Source: Polyodon spathula (taxonomy: Eukaryota > Chordata > Actinopteri > Acipenseriformes > Polyodontidae). From it: a stretch of 64,000 nt of DNA. Below the pieces are notes generated by a model. It worked only from the letters and a program-made list of their open reading frames with translations, was not told the origin of the DNA and made no database searches. Made by a program: the position numbers and the translations under genes. This document shows positions 48,247-60,510 of this stretch, one piece after another. Every line of letters starts with the position of its first letter. The stretch's first letter is position 1. The stretch covers positions 66,358,256 to 66,422,255 of the forward strand of contig NC_054539.1 of assembly GCF_017654505.1 (NCBI RefSeq), given 5' to 3'.

Positions 48247-50587
48247 GCATGGGACTAGTTCAGCAAATGAAAACCTTCATGCTAAATCACTTTCAAACCA
48301 ACTAAATACAAATTTTGAAAATAAAAAAGCAGGCTGTTTGCAGTCCTTTTGTTAAGTTCCTTATGTTATGATTAATAAAAGGTATTTTAACTGTTTCCAT
48401 TTTTATATGAGGTGAAGGTGTCCCCTGCCACGGCTATAATTTCAAAGTTAGAGCTATCGGTGACAACAAAAATGGTCACTGTTACCAATATCCACTGCAT
48501 GCATATAAAATACATTTGTCTCTAAACACTTTTCTGTGACATTTGGGCAGAGAGACAGACAGACATGTATTAAGATACATTCAATAATTGGAACTATAGA
48601 AGGTTCTTTGCAAGTTTCAGCACAGTTCAGGAACAATGGGGGCAGAGACAAGTGATTATTTCCACCCCACGCATCACAAGCATATCATTAACATATAGCA
48701 AGAATTGTCATAATACAAAACAAAGGTACATAGATGCAAAAAAGACCTGGGCAAAGCTGAACATGAAAATCAGGACCTTTGTCCTTCCTGAAAATAGCAT
48801 TTAAATATAGAACAGTGCTATTTTACAGTAACGCTAAACTTATTTTTATTATAGGTCCTTCAGTTTGGCTGGAATTATTGTTTTTGCAACACCATGTGGC
48901 TACAGTATGATGTTACTGTATACACCAATGCTCACAACTATAGAGACATATACATGAATATTATTTTTAAAAAGTGACGCTGCAAAGTCAATGCAATGAT
49001 CCTGTAATACGAGACCCATGGTAGCACAAGGGTAGCTAATGGTAAAACAGTGGGTATATCATATTTTGACATTACAGTGATATAAACCACATTGGTAATC
49101 CACTGTAGAAACATGAGACCATGCAGTATCAGTACCAGTTGGTTACATATCAGGGCCACTGTGCTATATTTGGTCCAAAGCCACTTTGTATCTATAGCTG
49201 GTAATGTAGAAATCTCATAACGATGGCCATGCTGGTTTGATGTTAATCTTGGCCAGAAGGCAGTGTTCAGAGGCTAAACATGGATTGTGGGTGCACAAAC
49301 AGAACACATTATTTGACTAGTAAAACGCTTCTGACCACAAATAGCCTAGGTCCACAGTTCCATCTTCTAACATGCAGTACACAGGTACTTCTGTTATTTA
49401 ACCTGCTAGTTAACCCACGTTACTCCTGATATACCCAAGGTACTTGTACACAGCTCTCTTATAGATATTCAACCCAGTCAATGGTGCTAAATAACTACCA
49501 ACAGTACTTAAAAGTACAGTAACCAGTTAGTAAAAGAACCTTTCTTTAACACTCATCTATTGATGTACTGTTCTGTAACTGCTGTGATCTACATTAGGAA
49601 TGGCACATGATATATAGGACACATTAATGCTTTATGATTTTAAACTGACTAATCCATTATTGATTTATGGTAGATTTAATTCAACCGTTTTGACGCAAAT
49701 GTAATTTTATTTTATAAAGGAGCTTTAATATAAGTAAGCTGTACTCATAAACTAGTGTATGTGGGTTCATCACAGCACCAGTTACTGTATACCAAGTGCC
49801 CTCACTTTCCTTTGCTATACCTTCAAACAGATATCAGAAATCATTAATGCTATCTGACACTGCAAGACTGGTCTCTTTGCTGATGGAATCCTGATATTGT
49901 GTACCTTTTAACTGACACAATATATAAGATACAAATGACACAGCCAACTGTCACCAAATGCCTATCTTAAATCATATTTTACTGTGCCAGCTTGGAATCA
50001 TGCCAGTGGGATGCTTGGCATTTCATCAGCAGAAAGCTTACTCTCCCGTTCGGTACCTGCTGAGCAAGCCTGCTGAGTTATTCAGCATCAATAAAACCAC
50101 AGTTGAGCTACATAGCGACAGTGTTTGAGGGGAAAGTAATAGCAAGAGATTTGGCAAATTTGCTGTCTAAAGCTCTCAACAGCAATTTCATATCAATTAT
50201 TTAAGCTTAAAAAAAACCTCAAATTAACGTGCACTCTTTGCCATTTATGCCCACTGATTTCACTTTGACGGCTTTGTTTTTATGAGATTGTAAAATCTAC
50301 TAATGATTAAAAAAGAAAATTAAAGTATGGTGCAAGGGTAAGGTTTAGCTGCAATGGACCCATGCAAATGGTTATTCTAAATGGAGCCACTTGTGATCCT
50401 TTATACTGTACACTACCCTCATCACATATTGGGACAGTATATGACATAATAACAGTTTTACAGAATTGTATATCATGAATTAGAAATGAAATATTTAATC
50501 ACAATTGGATAAGCAATGCTCCAGATAAATGCAAAAATTAAAGTGTGACATACAGACAGATGAAGGGACGGACATACAGAAAACCCC
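48247..50587. other. msra intron 5, noncoding
   Basis: No exon, RNA or mobile element recognised. Confidence 0.5.
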
Positions 50588-52350
50588 CTACATCCTTAGA
50601 ATCTGATTAGCTGCGGATAAGCTGCGCCTGGTGAACAGAAACCTGCTCTGTGTGTCCAAACTCAACGGACAGGCTGTAAGCAGAAACCTGGCTGCTCTGG
50701 TAGCCGCCCTCAGGCAGCTTTGACTTTCCAAGGCACGGGTGCCTGACGGGGATAAACTACCGCTGTTGGGCGCCCTGGACCTCCAGGGCATATGTTTGGT
50801 CCCGTGGTGGATGAGATGCTGCATCACTCGCACCATGTGCGGGAATCCACTAAGGAGCTGGTTCATCTGCTTTCCAAGCGACCACCTCCGGCATGTAAAC
50901 CAGCAGCAAACTGGCAGCCTAGGGCTCCCAAAAACCGACACAGCCGGCTGCATCCGTTGCCAGAGCCGATGTTTGAGACCATAATATGGTCCGTCACCCT
51001 GCACAAAGACAGAAGGTGCAGACGACGCCACAGGCGAAATGGCAGCCCTAGGAGTTTACTGCCACAGGCCCAGGGCCCCTTCTCAGGGAGCCATCTGGAT
51101 TATTGGCGTCAGTGCACCAAAGACATCTGGGTGCTTACTACAGTTCAGACCGGCTATTCACTAGAAGCACCGTCCCCCTCCCTTTGTGGGCATGACTACA
51201 CATCAGCCACAGACCCACAAGACGCCGCTGTGGTGTCTCAGGAGGTTACAGCTCTGCTGCAAAAACTATTGGGCTATTGGAGGAAAGGTTCTACTCCAGA
51301 CACTTCCTAGTGCCAAAGCAGGATGGTGGCCTCAGACCGCTACTCGACCTCAGACAGGACAACCTGTATCTGAGCCAAAAGCGGTTCAAGATGTTGACAA
51401 TGCAACGGCTGGACAACTCTTTATTTTCAAAGATGCCTATTTCCACATCCTTATAAAACCAGTGCACAGGAAGTACCTGCGTATCACCTTTCTTATCTAG
51501 CCAATTGGCCTCTCCCATTTCCACATACCTTCTCAAAGTACATGCAAGCTATGTTGGCCCCATTGAGACTCAAAGCCATCAGAGTACTCAACTATCTGGA
51601 CTACTGCTTAATTTGTGCCGAGTCTCCAGCACAAGCAGAGGCCCACACGGGACTTGTCACCGGCCATCTTCAATTGTTGGGCATTACGGTGAATCATGTG
51701 AAGACCATTCCCAGACAGCCTCCTATCTCGGAGTGTGCTTGGACTCTGGGTCCATGCTCGCCACTCTGTCGGACAGCATAGTGGAGAGAATAGCTGCATG
51801 TTTGGAGCTCTTACAGCTCAACAGAGTGATCACGGTAATAACATTCCTGAAACTTCTGGGCCTGATGGCAACAGCTTCCCAGACCCTTCCATTGGGTCTC
51901 TTGCATATGCGCCCTCTGCAGGCCTGGTTGAACTGTAGGTTCTTCCAGCCCACGTTGAACCATGACGGCTTATTGACAGTGTCCCACCTCTGTCTAACGG
52001 CACTGGTGGAAAAAGTTGGCCCACCTATGCTTAGGCATAGCGCTGGGCAGTGTCACCAGAAGGGAGGTCGTCACCACGGACGCATCCAGCCTGGGCTGGG
52101 GCACTGTGTGGAATGGCCAGGGTGTGAAAGATGTACGGAACCCCCATGGAAGGGTCTCTGTATCAGCGATTTTGATCTGCAGGCAGTTTACCTGGCCTTG
52201 CAGAATTATTTACACAATGTTCAAGGGAGACAAGCACAGACAACACAACAGTCGTGGCCTACATCAAGAAGAGTTATTGACACCCTGGGAAGCATCCACA
52301 TGTCAGGGCAGCATTCACATGTTCCCAGTACGGGTACAGGTGGGGCGTGA
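50588..52350 (+). pseudogene. DIRS-like retrotransposon relic (gag and RT/RNase H)
   Basis: The first half (50590-51030) reads like a DIRS gag (VDEMLHHSHHVRESTKELVH in one frame). The polymerase follows in several frames: QEVTALLQKLLGYW, residues resembling the FLVPKQDGGLRP block near 51310, DAYFHILIKPVHRKYLR at about 51435-51485, LRLKAIRVLNYLDYCLIC (the usual YLDD is YLDY), GVCLDSGSMLATLSDS, and an RNase H-type part VVTTDASSLGWGTVWNGQG. That arrangement is typical of DIRS1-like elements in fish. No tyrosine recombinase or terminal repeats were seen, so the 3' part is missing. Multiple stops mark it as dead. Confidence 0.78.
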
Positions 52351-52492
52351 TATCTGCCTCGTGGGTTCGATCCCATGACCTGCCGATGGCACTTATACTG
52401 CAATTTTTGCCGAACCTTTTTGACAATTAAAATTAATTACCATTATACAACTTTTTTTTAAAGCTGTTCTGTGTCCCTCATATGTATTTGTT

Positions 52493-52517
52493 ATAATAAT
52501 AATAATAATAATAATAA
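52493..52517. repeat. (AAT)n microsatellite
   Basis: About eight AAT units. Confidence 0.9.
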
Positions 52518-52529
52518 AGCAGACAGAAT

Positions 52530-53090
52530 GACAGTACAAGTCCTCATTTAAGCCCTGGTACTCTTCCACCTAGACTACTGCCTCTCCCTCCTGGCCGGCC
52601 TCCCTCCCTCATCCAGCTCATCTCACTCCACTGGCTCCCAATCACTGCTCGCATCCAGTTCAAGACTCTTATACTCACCTACCAATGCCTTGACCAGATT
52701 GCACCCAGCTAACTCCAGACCTTCATCTCTCCCTACACCCCTCCTGACCTCTCTGCTCCGCCTGCTCTAGAAAACCGGTTGAACCTCCTATACGCTCCCC
52801 TGCCTCCAGAGCCCGCTCCTTCTCCACCCTCCCCCTGCAGTGGTGGAACAACCTTCCTGTGGATGTCCGGACCGCACCGACCCTGACCACTGTCCGGCAC
52901 CTCCTCAAGACACACCTCTTCAGACAACACCTGTAAAACTCAACTCTCTCTCTGAACAATATAGCGCTCTGCCTTTAATGCACTTTAACTTGTACTTATC
53001 TGCTCCCTATTTTGCTGTATTTAATCCTGCACTCAACCCAATCTGTAGTATTTTGTATTTCACTTGTACTTGTATCAAAGCCTGATGTAA
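52530..53090 (+). pseudogene. LINE (L2/Rex-like) 3' fragment
   Basis: Fragments LDYCLSLLAGLP, then in other frames SLHWLPITARIQFKTLIL and WNNLPVDVRTAPTLTTVRHL with LLKTHLFRQHL match the end of an L2-clade ORF2 (LDYCNSLLAGLP, LHWLPV..RI.FK, LKTHLF). Frames change several times. It is a separate, differently diverged insertion from the relic at 41400. Confidence 0.75.
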
Positions 53091-54857
53091 CTATCAACAC
53101 AAGGTGTCATTAAGTTTTAATTAAGTACCCTTTCCAGAGAAGTGTTGCATTGACCACATATGACTGAAAAAAGTATGCGCTAGCTCATAAAATTTGTTCA
53201 GAAACTATTTCCATTGCACTTGTGCGCAACATTTGTCATACAGGATACATTTCCACCCCTATCGAACAAATTTTGTTTTTGTTCGCTCTTGCATGAATTA
53301 ATTGAATATTGTTTGTTTCCATCACAGTTGCAAGCTTTTTTTTTTTCCATATGCATTTTAGCACATTAAAAAGTTTCATGGAAACATAGCTGTTGATTGA
53401 TTCTGAATACTTTAAACCCATCCCAACTACTGAGTGACAGCAAATTCCTACATGTCTAATAAAGAGAGATTTAAACTGAGATTGCAATTAAGAATGGAGG
53501 CTTGTTTGCAGGAGAATGCCTACACAAAAACCCCAGAAGAATGTGCCCGTGACCAAAAGGATTTTGTTGTGGAAGACAGCAAAGGAAAGAAGGTGCAATT
53601 GAAGTGTGCAAGTACTATTGAGTTACTATATATATTTTGACAGTAAAAAACACCCAAGCATTTTAGTTTACATAAAACTGGAAAATAGCTAAAAATAAGC
53701 AAGGACAAATGAAATTAATAAAGACATTGAAGTCTTGAGTCCTTGTCTATGCAAAAAAATACATTTTCTTTGAATGCTCTGTGCATCTGTCAACTGTGGA
53801 CTGTGGCCCATTCTAAAATTTCCATATTAAAGATAGAGATTGGCAACCAAGAAAACAAAAACACAACAAAGAGCACTGCCTTAGATATAAACCTTGTGAA
53901 GACATCCCAACACCTGGAACTGCCCATTCATTTTCATGAGTTTCAATAAATTACATGTCCCTTAGTATCGAGAACATTTTGGACAATGATTAATCTGACC
54001 CAAATTATTAAAATTACATTTCGAATCAATAAAAGAAAAAGAAAACAGCAACATTGGTTAATTTTAAAATGATTTCATTTCCAACTTAAATTAAGAAGCC
54101 ATATGTTGATAATGACAAACTTCAGCTTTTTTAACATCACCCACACAGTGATCTTACATATATATTTTTTTGTTTGTTTGTTTTTTTGCGGGTTCTACAG
54201 TGACCGTCACGAGTTTGGGAGTTTTAACGTCAAATTACAGGGCTCACATGTGAAATGTGGATCACTTGGGTGGTCTGCTTTATCATGTTCCCTATGGCTG
54301 CCATGTGTGTGCCTCCCCATTCAAACCCTATATCTACTTCCGCTGTTTAAGCTATGGAATGCTAGAAGTAATGCAAACAGGGTTGTATGCCTTTTAAAAG
54401 TCTGGCCTTCAGGGTAAAACTGATTTGCTGTTATCTAGCTTTGTCTAGCAGATGCTTCTGACAGGTGCTTGCTCACTTCACAGCAGATGGTCAGTGCAAC
54501 AAGGTGGCTGGCAGGTTCCTTCACAGAACAGGTTTTCTTTTCACACATCTCCAGGCACACACAGGCTACAGTTTTAAGACACAGACTTTTCTTTTTTCCT
54601 TTTCTTAATGTCAACGTTTATAGTTTACAGTAACTGGGGCTCATAATTAGTAGCAGTTTGGAGGAAAACAATTACAATGACATTTCTAGAATGGTTGCTG
54701 CACATTAATGCATGTTGTGAGGTGATTCTAACAGGCAGACTTTTTTTTGACACAGCCTGTATAGAAACAAGTAACAACTTTACTGATTCTCATGAAATCA
54801 GCCTTGAAATGAGTACTTGAATATTATTATTAGTAGTATTATTATTATCTTTTTTTT
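53091..54857. other. msra intron 5, noncoding
   Basis: Nothing recognised apart from a short ATT tract near 54825. Confidence 0.5.
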
Positions 54858-55072
54858 ATTATTTGTTTATTTAGCAGGCACCTTTATTCAAGGTGACTTA
54901 CAGAGACTAGGGTGTGTGAACTATGCATCAGCTGCAGAGTCACTTACAACAACATCTCACCTGAAAGACAGAGCACAAGGAGGTTAAGTGACTTGCTCAG
55001 GGTCACAGAGTGAGTCAGTGAGTGAGCCAAGATTTGAACCGGGGACCTCCTGGTTACAAGCCCTTTTCTTAA
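54858..55072 (-). repeat. MIR/L2-like conserved SINE tail
   Basis: It contains the blocks AGGTTAAGTGACTTGCTCAG, GGTCACAGAGTGAGTCAG and TTTGAACCGGGGACCTCCTG. This series is shared by many vertebrate SINEs of the MIR type and by L2 tails. On the minus strand the last part resembles a polymerase III B box. Orientation is tentative. Confidence 0.65.
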
Positions 55073-55100
55073 ATGATACAGTCGTATCCCATTTTAAAAT

Positions 55101-55164
<64 letters not shown>
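55101..55164. repeat. (TA)n microsatellite
   Basis: Long TA tract about 580 bp before msra exon 6. Confidence 0.95.
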
Positions 55165-55168
<4 letters not shown>

Positions 55169-55745
55169 CAATAAAAACACATCAAAACGAATTATTAATT
55201 CATGACATCTAAAATAAATCTAACATAGCTGTCATAGTACTAATTTAATCAAAGTGATCAATTAAATTTGATAAATGTGACTTATGTAATAGCTTTGGCA
55301 TTGTCTCTTCACAGCTGCCCCTGGTTCGTATCTCTCAAATGTATTAATGTTCCATACCAAGTTGCATTACTGAGATAGTGGCACAGGGTGTGTCCAATCA
55401 GACTTCTACCTGTCTGCACTTGCTTCCTGGTATGTAATGGTTCTGTTGATGATGATTGATATTTTGCTTACAGTGGCTATGATAGAGACATATTTATTTT
55501 ATGAAGTAGTGTTTTATAAACCATTTACAGGAGGGTTTGAAATATTTTTGCTTCTGTTTAATGTGTGATGCTTCCAGTTGTCGGAGCACATCTGCTAGAA
55601 AGTAGGACTTTTGTCTCAGTAAAGTGCAAGCAACGTATTTTAAATAACTACTAAACATATTTACTGGTCATACTAAAGAGTGTGACGAAACTAGTCCCAG
55701 CAGTTATCTTGTTAGCATTGTGTTTCTGTTTGGATGCTTTCACAG

Positions 55746-55884
55746 GTGCTGACTAAGAATGAACTTGGTGAAATGAGCATAGAGATCCGAGAAGCCCAGG
55801 AGTACAATCCGCAGTACCTGAGTAAGAACTCATTGTGGGCTCAGTGGCACGGGGGTGTCCTGCCCCATTGGGCTTCCGAAATAG
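55746..55884 (+). pseudogene. msra: msra exon 6 with two deletions
   Basis: After the acceptor TGCTTTCACAG it reads VLTKNELGEMSIEIREAQE and YNPQYLSKN. About six codons corresponding to the conserved FYYAED segment are missing between E and Y. A further 8-base deletion follows KN, so the C-terminal part CGLSGTGVSCPIGLPK and its TAG stop (55882-55884) are in another frame. The in-frame continuation instead runs to about 55943 as unrelated residues. Confidence 0.9.
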
Positions 55885-55969
55885 CAGCCTGTCCTCACTG
55901 TGAGGAAGACTCAAGAGCAGCAGGTGAATCCGTCTGGCCTTGATTTTAACCTATTGTTAGATTTTAATT

Positions 55970-55997
55970 TATATATATATTATATATTAATATATAT

Positions 55998-56044
<47 letters not shown>
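55970..56044. repeat. (TA)n microsatellite
   Basis: TA tract beginning about 85 bp after the ancestral msra stop, with a few interruptions. Confidence 0.95.
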
Positions 56045-56047
<3 letters not shown>

Positions 56048-58619
56048 TTCTGTTATATCAGTAATAATTATATTAACAATAGTGTTTTCGGAATCTTTAA
56101 CAATAAAATCTTATTAATTAATTAATAGTAATTATACAAACTCAAAACAAGAGTTAAAACAAAAAGTTGTTAACAATAAAGTACAGCCATAAAATCAACG
56201 CCCATTGATTGATGGGTACTTCTTAAAGGCAATTATGAGTACTTATACCAGCACACCCCTAGTAACCACTATTGAATTTGTGTTAAGTGTAAAACTAAAT
56301 GCAGATAGGCTGGATTACATTAGGAAGATCATTTAAGTGCTATAGAACTGAAGTTAATAATGTCATTATTGCTGTCATTGCCCTGTGCGTTTCCCTCCCG
56401 GTCAAAACAATAACAATAAACAAAACTTTTAATAATAGCTTTCTCTAAAACAAAATAATAATTAAAAATGTTTACTTAAATTGGCACTCAAATCAAATGC
56501 AACATTATTCATCAGAAGTTTTGCGATGAGTCTGATGTGTGGGGCTTGTAAGATAGCAAAATCAAACTGTTAATTAATGTTACAAAAAAAGTAACAAACA
56601 CCTTAGGCATACTTTAGAGCTGTCAAATCTTTCACAAACAATATTGCAAATGGAACAGGTTACAATGGTAAAGCAGCTGTGACCTGCATGGCTGTTGTGG
56701 GAGATTTAAGACAACATTAAGTCATGAAAAACTGTACTTTTAAATGTTTAGGATTTTTTATAGTATTAGCCCCCAACAACTTTATAGTTAACTAGTGACC
56801 TTCCTCATTGTTTTAAGACCAGTGCTCTGGTCCAATGTTATTATCTTTAAGAGAATCATAAAACAAGGAATAGACATCTAATTGCTCAAATAGTTTATAA
56901 TTGTACTGTACTTTGTTAACTTGTTCTACTAAACAGTCCAAAAAATACATACTTTACTTTGGCAACTCTGCACAGAGTACAGTAATACAAGACTGGGAAG
57001 GGTGGTCAGAGTTTACAATGGCCACTGGCCAGTTTTAACTGCAGTTTGTATAAAAAAAAAAAAAAAACTGGAGGTGATCAAACTTTCATCACGAGATTCT
57101 TTTTTTTTTCTGCTTTTTGGAAACATTTTACTGAAACTGGTCATAATTCCTGGCTAGAGTTCAGAGAGCAGCCAGGCAGCTGAAAAACAAACCTGCTGGC
57201 AGCATTAATCCCTTCAGCTGGCCCTTCCTCCTGTCTGACCAGGTAGCTCTTGTACTCTCTGCAGTTGATGCAGTCAGTATAAATCTGCCTCCACGGGGAA
57301 ATCTGGCTTCCAGGATTTGTAGTTGGCATCACCGTGACAGTAAAGACGATTTCACATTTACTGGTTTCACATGCAGCAAAAAGCATACAAGCTGAACTGC
57401 ACGCAACAGTTATAGGAAAACTACATTGAGGTATTAGAGGCACAGCTGAATGGGCTCTAGTTTAGGATCAGTGGATCTAAATAACACTGCATTTACGGGT
57501 CAAAACAAATCTGCATTTGAATGTTTTTGATACCAAGCGTTGGTGTTTACACAAACTTAATAATCTCCATTATATTATATTCATGACAGCATTCAGTGTG
57601 CTATTTTAATTCCACAGTGTGAGTGGTGTTCCTCCAAAGACAGGTGTCCACAAACCAGGACATATGAAAGTCATTCCTCCTTCTTGAACCATACAGATCA
57701 GCAGCCTTGCCCATTATGAGCATCAGGTTTTTACTGATCTTATAACTTTCAGACATCAGTGGTATGAGTCATTCCAGTAAAATGAAACTTACTCAGAAAA
57801 AAGACAGAGCAGCCACAATTCTGAACACATAGGAAACGCTTCATTTTAAATTCCCAAATAACAAATAATGTAATTACTTATTTACTACTTGGTAATTACA
57901 ATGGAATTCACCAATTAAATATGCATTCCAGACATGCGCATATGGAACCTCAAACCTGACATGACTTCATCATGAACACACACAAGCCCTTACCTGAAAC
58001 AATTCTGTGTATGTTCAAACGGGTCACTTCTCTGCCAATCACTGCACTGACTTCTACAGTTGCGATTGACTGACTAGTTTTAGTATTAGGTGGCAGTAGG
58101 CTACTGTACCAAACATGACAAAACATACTGTAGGGATTATGAACCTCTTTGCTTAAAGTGTTGCTGGACTTTTACAGGTAGCTCAAAAAGATGAGATGCT
58201 GGTACTGCACTGCAATAAAAAAAAAAAAAAATTGTTTTAACATAAATGTAACCTGAGTGTGGTTACATAGGTGTATTAAGCATGTTGTTGCTTTGTAACT
58301 ACACAACAATATGTGCAATTACTGTAGTGCAGTTAGCATATAGTTAGACACCTAATGTGAGGTGTTACCTTATTTTATTTATTTTATTATTTTTTTAAAT
58401 CTTGTTAAGAGTCTTTTGCCCCCATGGAAACCTCAATGTTATTACGTTCTACAAAGCTCTCAAATGTGACATGATTGCTAGATTAATGGCTTCTTATAAT
58501 TCCAACATTAATTCACTAACCTGGCAGGTTTTTCTTCTTTACAACAATTAATATCACAGCAAGTAAAAAAAGTTAATTTGTTATATAGTATATCAATATA
58601 TATATATATAATATATATA

Positions 58620-58688
<69 letters not shown>

Positions 58689-59788
58689 GTTGTGTGTCTT
58701 GTACCAAACCTTTTGTTGAAGTGTGTTAAAGTTACAATATTAAACAAGGTTTTTAAATGGACTTTTCTTTAATGCACTCATTAGGAATGATTTTTAAAAC
58801 TAGGCTAGATTTAATTAATCAAAGCATTTATTTTATTTTTTATCATGCATTATAGCTTAACATTTAATCTAGCAGCACTTAAGTTTTATAATTAAAACTC
58901 TAATTTTCCTCTGATAAACAAATCTAATTAAAATTCTAATTTCTTGCTTGCCTGCATAGGCTTCATTGGCTGACAGTTTGGACACTGTATTCCTATGTGT
59001 TATAAACGTTGTTAATCTTTAGATCATTAAAATAGAAATCCTCTGTCCTTTGGGCTGTTCTGTGGACCACTACTGGTGACAGTATTGTTGTGGTACAGCT
59101 AAAAACAACACAGGGTGCCATCAATAATACCACAGGAGAGTGTTGGCAGTTACACTCTGTGGGATTGGCATTTGCAGATCGAACAGCTTCATTCAGCTGA
59201 TGCTTTTTTGTAACCGGGCCCTTTGTTTGCAGACACCACGTATGATTATTTTATTTTAAGGTGTCTGCTTTTGTACATATGGAATGTTTGGCAAAGGTTT
59301 GGGTAACTGTCAGAAGAATTTGTAGATGCTGCCATCTTGTGGAATTCATACAAAGCAAGCGTCTATTGAAAGATTGATTTCACTGGCAACAGCTACAACC
59401 CCTGCCCTAACTACTACAGTACATCAAGGCTATGAAAATTGAACTACATATTTTCTCACAGGGTAGATGGTAACTTCTGGGTATCCTCAAAACCAGTCAC
59501 TAACATAGGCAAGGCAAGACACAACAACTGTTTACAGCACTGCATTGGCTAGCCTTCATTAGGCCTACAATCAGACCCCTGGATTACCTTAGCACACCCT
59601 TTAATGATAAAACGAGTGGTATTTAGAATAAACAACTGCTGAAAACGCTGAAGTGATCAGAACCACAATCATTGTATATCTTCTGTTTAAATTATATTTC
59701 TTGACATACATGTTTTGTAAAAATGTGGCTATTCATTATTAAGAATACTTTTCTGTAACAAATGGGTCTTTTATATTCTTTATGCGTA
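56045..59788. other. Intergenic DNA between msra copy and prss55
   Basis: Mostly AT-rich noncoding DNA. A minus-strand open frame of 100 codons at 57141-57443 is cysteine-rich and unlike anything I recognise; it is described under findings rather than called as a gene. Confidence 0.5.
58597..58686. repeat. (TA)n microsatellite
   Basis: About 90 bases of TA with two AATAT interruptions in its first third. Confidence 0.95.
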
Positions 59789-59945
59789 GATAGATGAAAT
59801 GGTAGCCGTATTAGTCCAGAGATGATAGACAAAGAGAAGGAGAAGTGGTTCCTTTTACTGGACTAACTAAATAATAATTATTCACAAGCTTTCAAGACCT
59901 CAAAGGTCTCTTCTTCAGGTGAAAGTAGGAAAAAAAGGGAAACCA
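59789..59945 (-). mobile_element. Penelope-like element terminal fragment
   Basis: The blocks GATGAAATGGTAGCCGTATT and AGTCCAGAGATG, GAGAAGGAGAAGTGG and the hammerhead-like segment below are the landmarks I associate with the end repeats of vertebrate Penelope-like retroelements. No GIY-YIG or reverse transcriptase coding part is present. Confidence 0.65.
59881..59923 (-). ncRNA. Hammerhead-ribozyme-like motif
   Basis: Read on the minus strand: TTCAC (stem I), CTGAAGA (core CUGANGA), AGACC-TTTGA-GGTCT (5-bp stem II), GAAA (core), GC/TT forming a palindromic AGCT minimal stem III, then GTGAA closing stem I. Penelope-like elements are known to carry hammerheads with very short, often dimerising stem III. 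One irregularity is an extra AG between CTGAAGA and stem II, so activity is uncertain. Confidence 0.5.
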
Positions 59946-60402
59946 TGATGTCACTGCATATTGTGATGTCATCCCTTTCCACCCATGGCAGCATGTTTCA
60001 GTGACATCATTGTTTGATATTACTGGACCCATGCAGTTCAAATGGTGTGACATAAGGCTTATCACATTCTCCAGCTAAAAGTATGACTCCTGGACTTGTG
60101 CGTCCACTTTATTTCATCCCCAGCTCAGGGTAAAAAAATCTTTGTGCGGCAGAAACCCCTTAGTTCAGTTATTATAGGAAACAGAACAGGAAGGGAAAGA
60201 TAAATCAAACTATCAAACTAGAATAACTCATTATTTTTTTTACAACATGTATTTTAGGAAAGTATAAAGCAAGACCCTTGTAAGTGAGGTTAGGGAGCTT
60301 GGCAATGGACACCTACTGATGTGCTTTAGTCTGCTGAAGACAGTTGTTTGTACAGTAACGAGCGCTATGGATACTGGCTGCAGCCCAGTCCTGGTATGCA
60401 GG

Positions 60403-60419
60403 TGACGATGTGATGTCAT
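60403..60419 (+). promoter_or_regulatory. CRE-like half sites upstream of prss55
   Basis: TGACG and TGATGTCAT lie about 100 bp upstream of the prss55 start codon, and a TTTTTATAATG TATA-like stretch lies at 60478-60488. CRE sites are common in spermatid promoters. Use here is inference. Confidence 0.25.
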
Positions 60420-60510
60420 AATGTAAACACTGCTGGTCTTTGCGGTAACTTTCAAAGCTGTAAAGTCACTCAGACCGTTTTTATAATGTATGTTTAGGGC
60501 GCTGAAGAAA

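Larger units (their letters stand above)
19690..55884 (+). pseudogene. msra: msra (methionine sulfoxide reductase A), broken copy
   Basis: MSRA reduces methionine-S-sulfoxide in proteins. Five exons are found in order: 19690-19758, 20912-21031, 27184-27284, 34349-34455 and 55746-55884. Lengths and phases match vertebrate exons 2-6. The catalytic motif GCFWGAE is intact in exon 3, and the ending CGLSGTGVSCPIGLPK with a TAG stop is readable in exon 6. Damage: exon 3 donor reads ATATGT after CAG; exon 4 is 4 bases short, so its frame breaks after DKTGH; exon 4 donor reads GAATAG; exon 6 lacks about six codons around the conserved FYYAED block and 8 more bases before CGL. Exon 1 was not found and may lie upstream of the window. 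I infer a pseudogene, perhaps a decaying duplicate while another msra works elsewhere. A sequencing artefact is unlikely because the lesions are independent. Confidence 0.9.

Noticed and set aside
50588..51031. Minus-strand open frame of 147 codons
   Set aside because: It is the antisense shadow of the DIRS-like gag region.
52355..52390. tRNA-like B box GGTTCGATCCC
   Set aside because: No matching A box or cloverleaf upstream; probably the edge of a repeat next to the DIRS relic.
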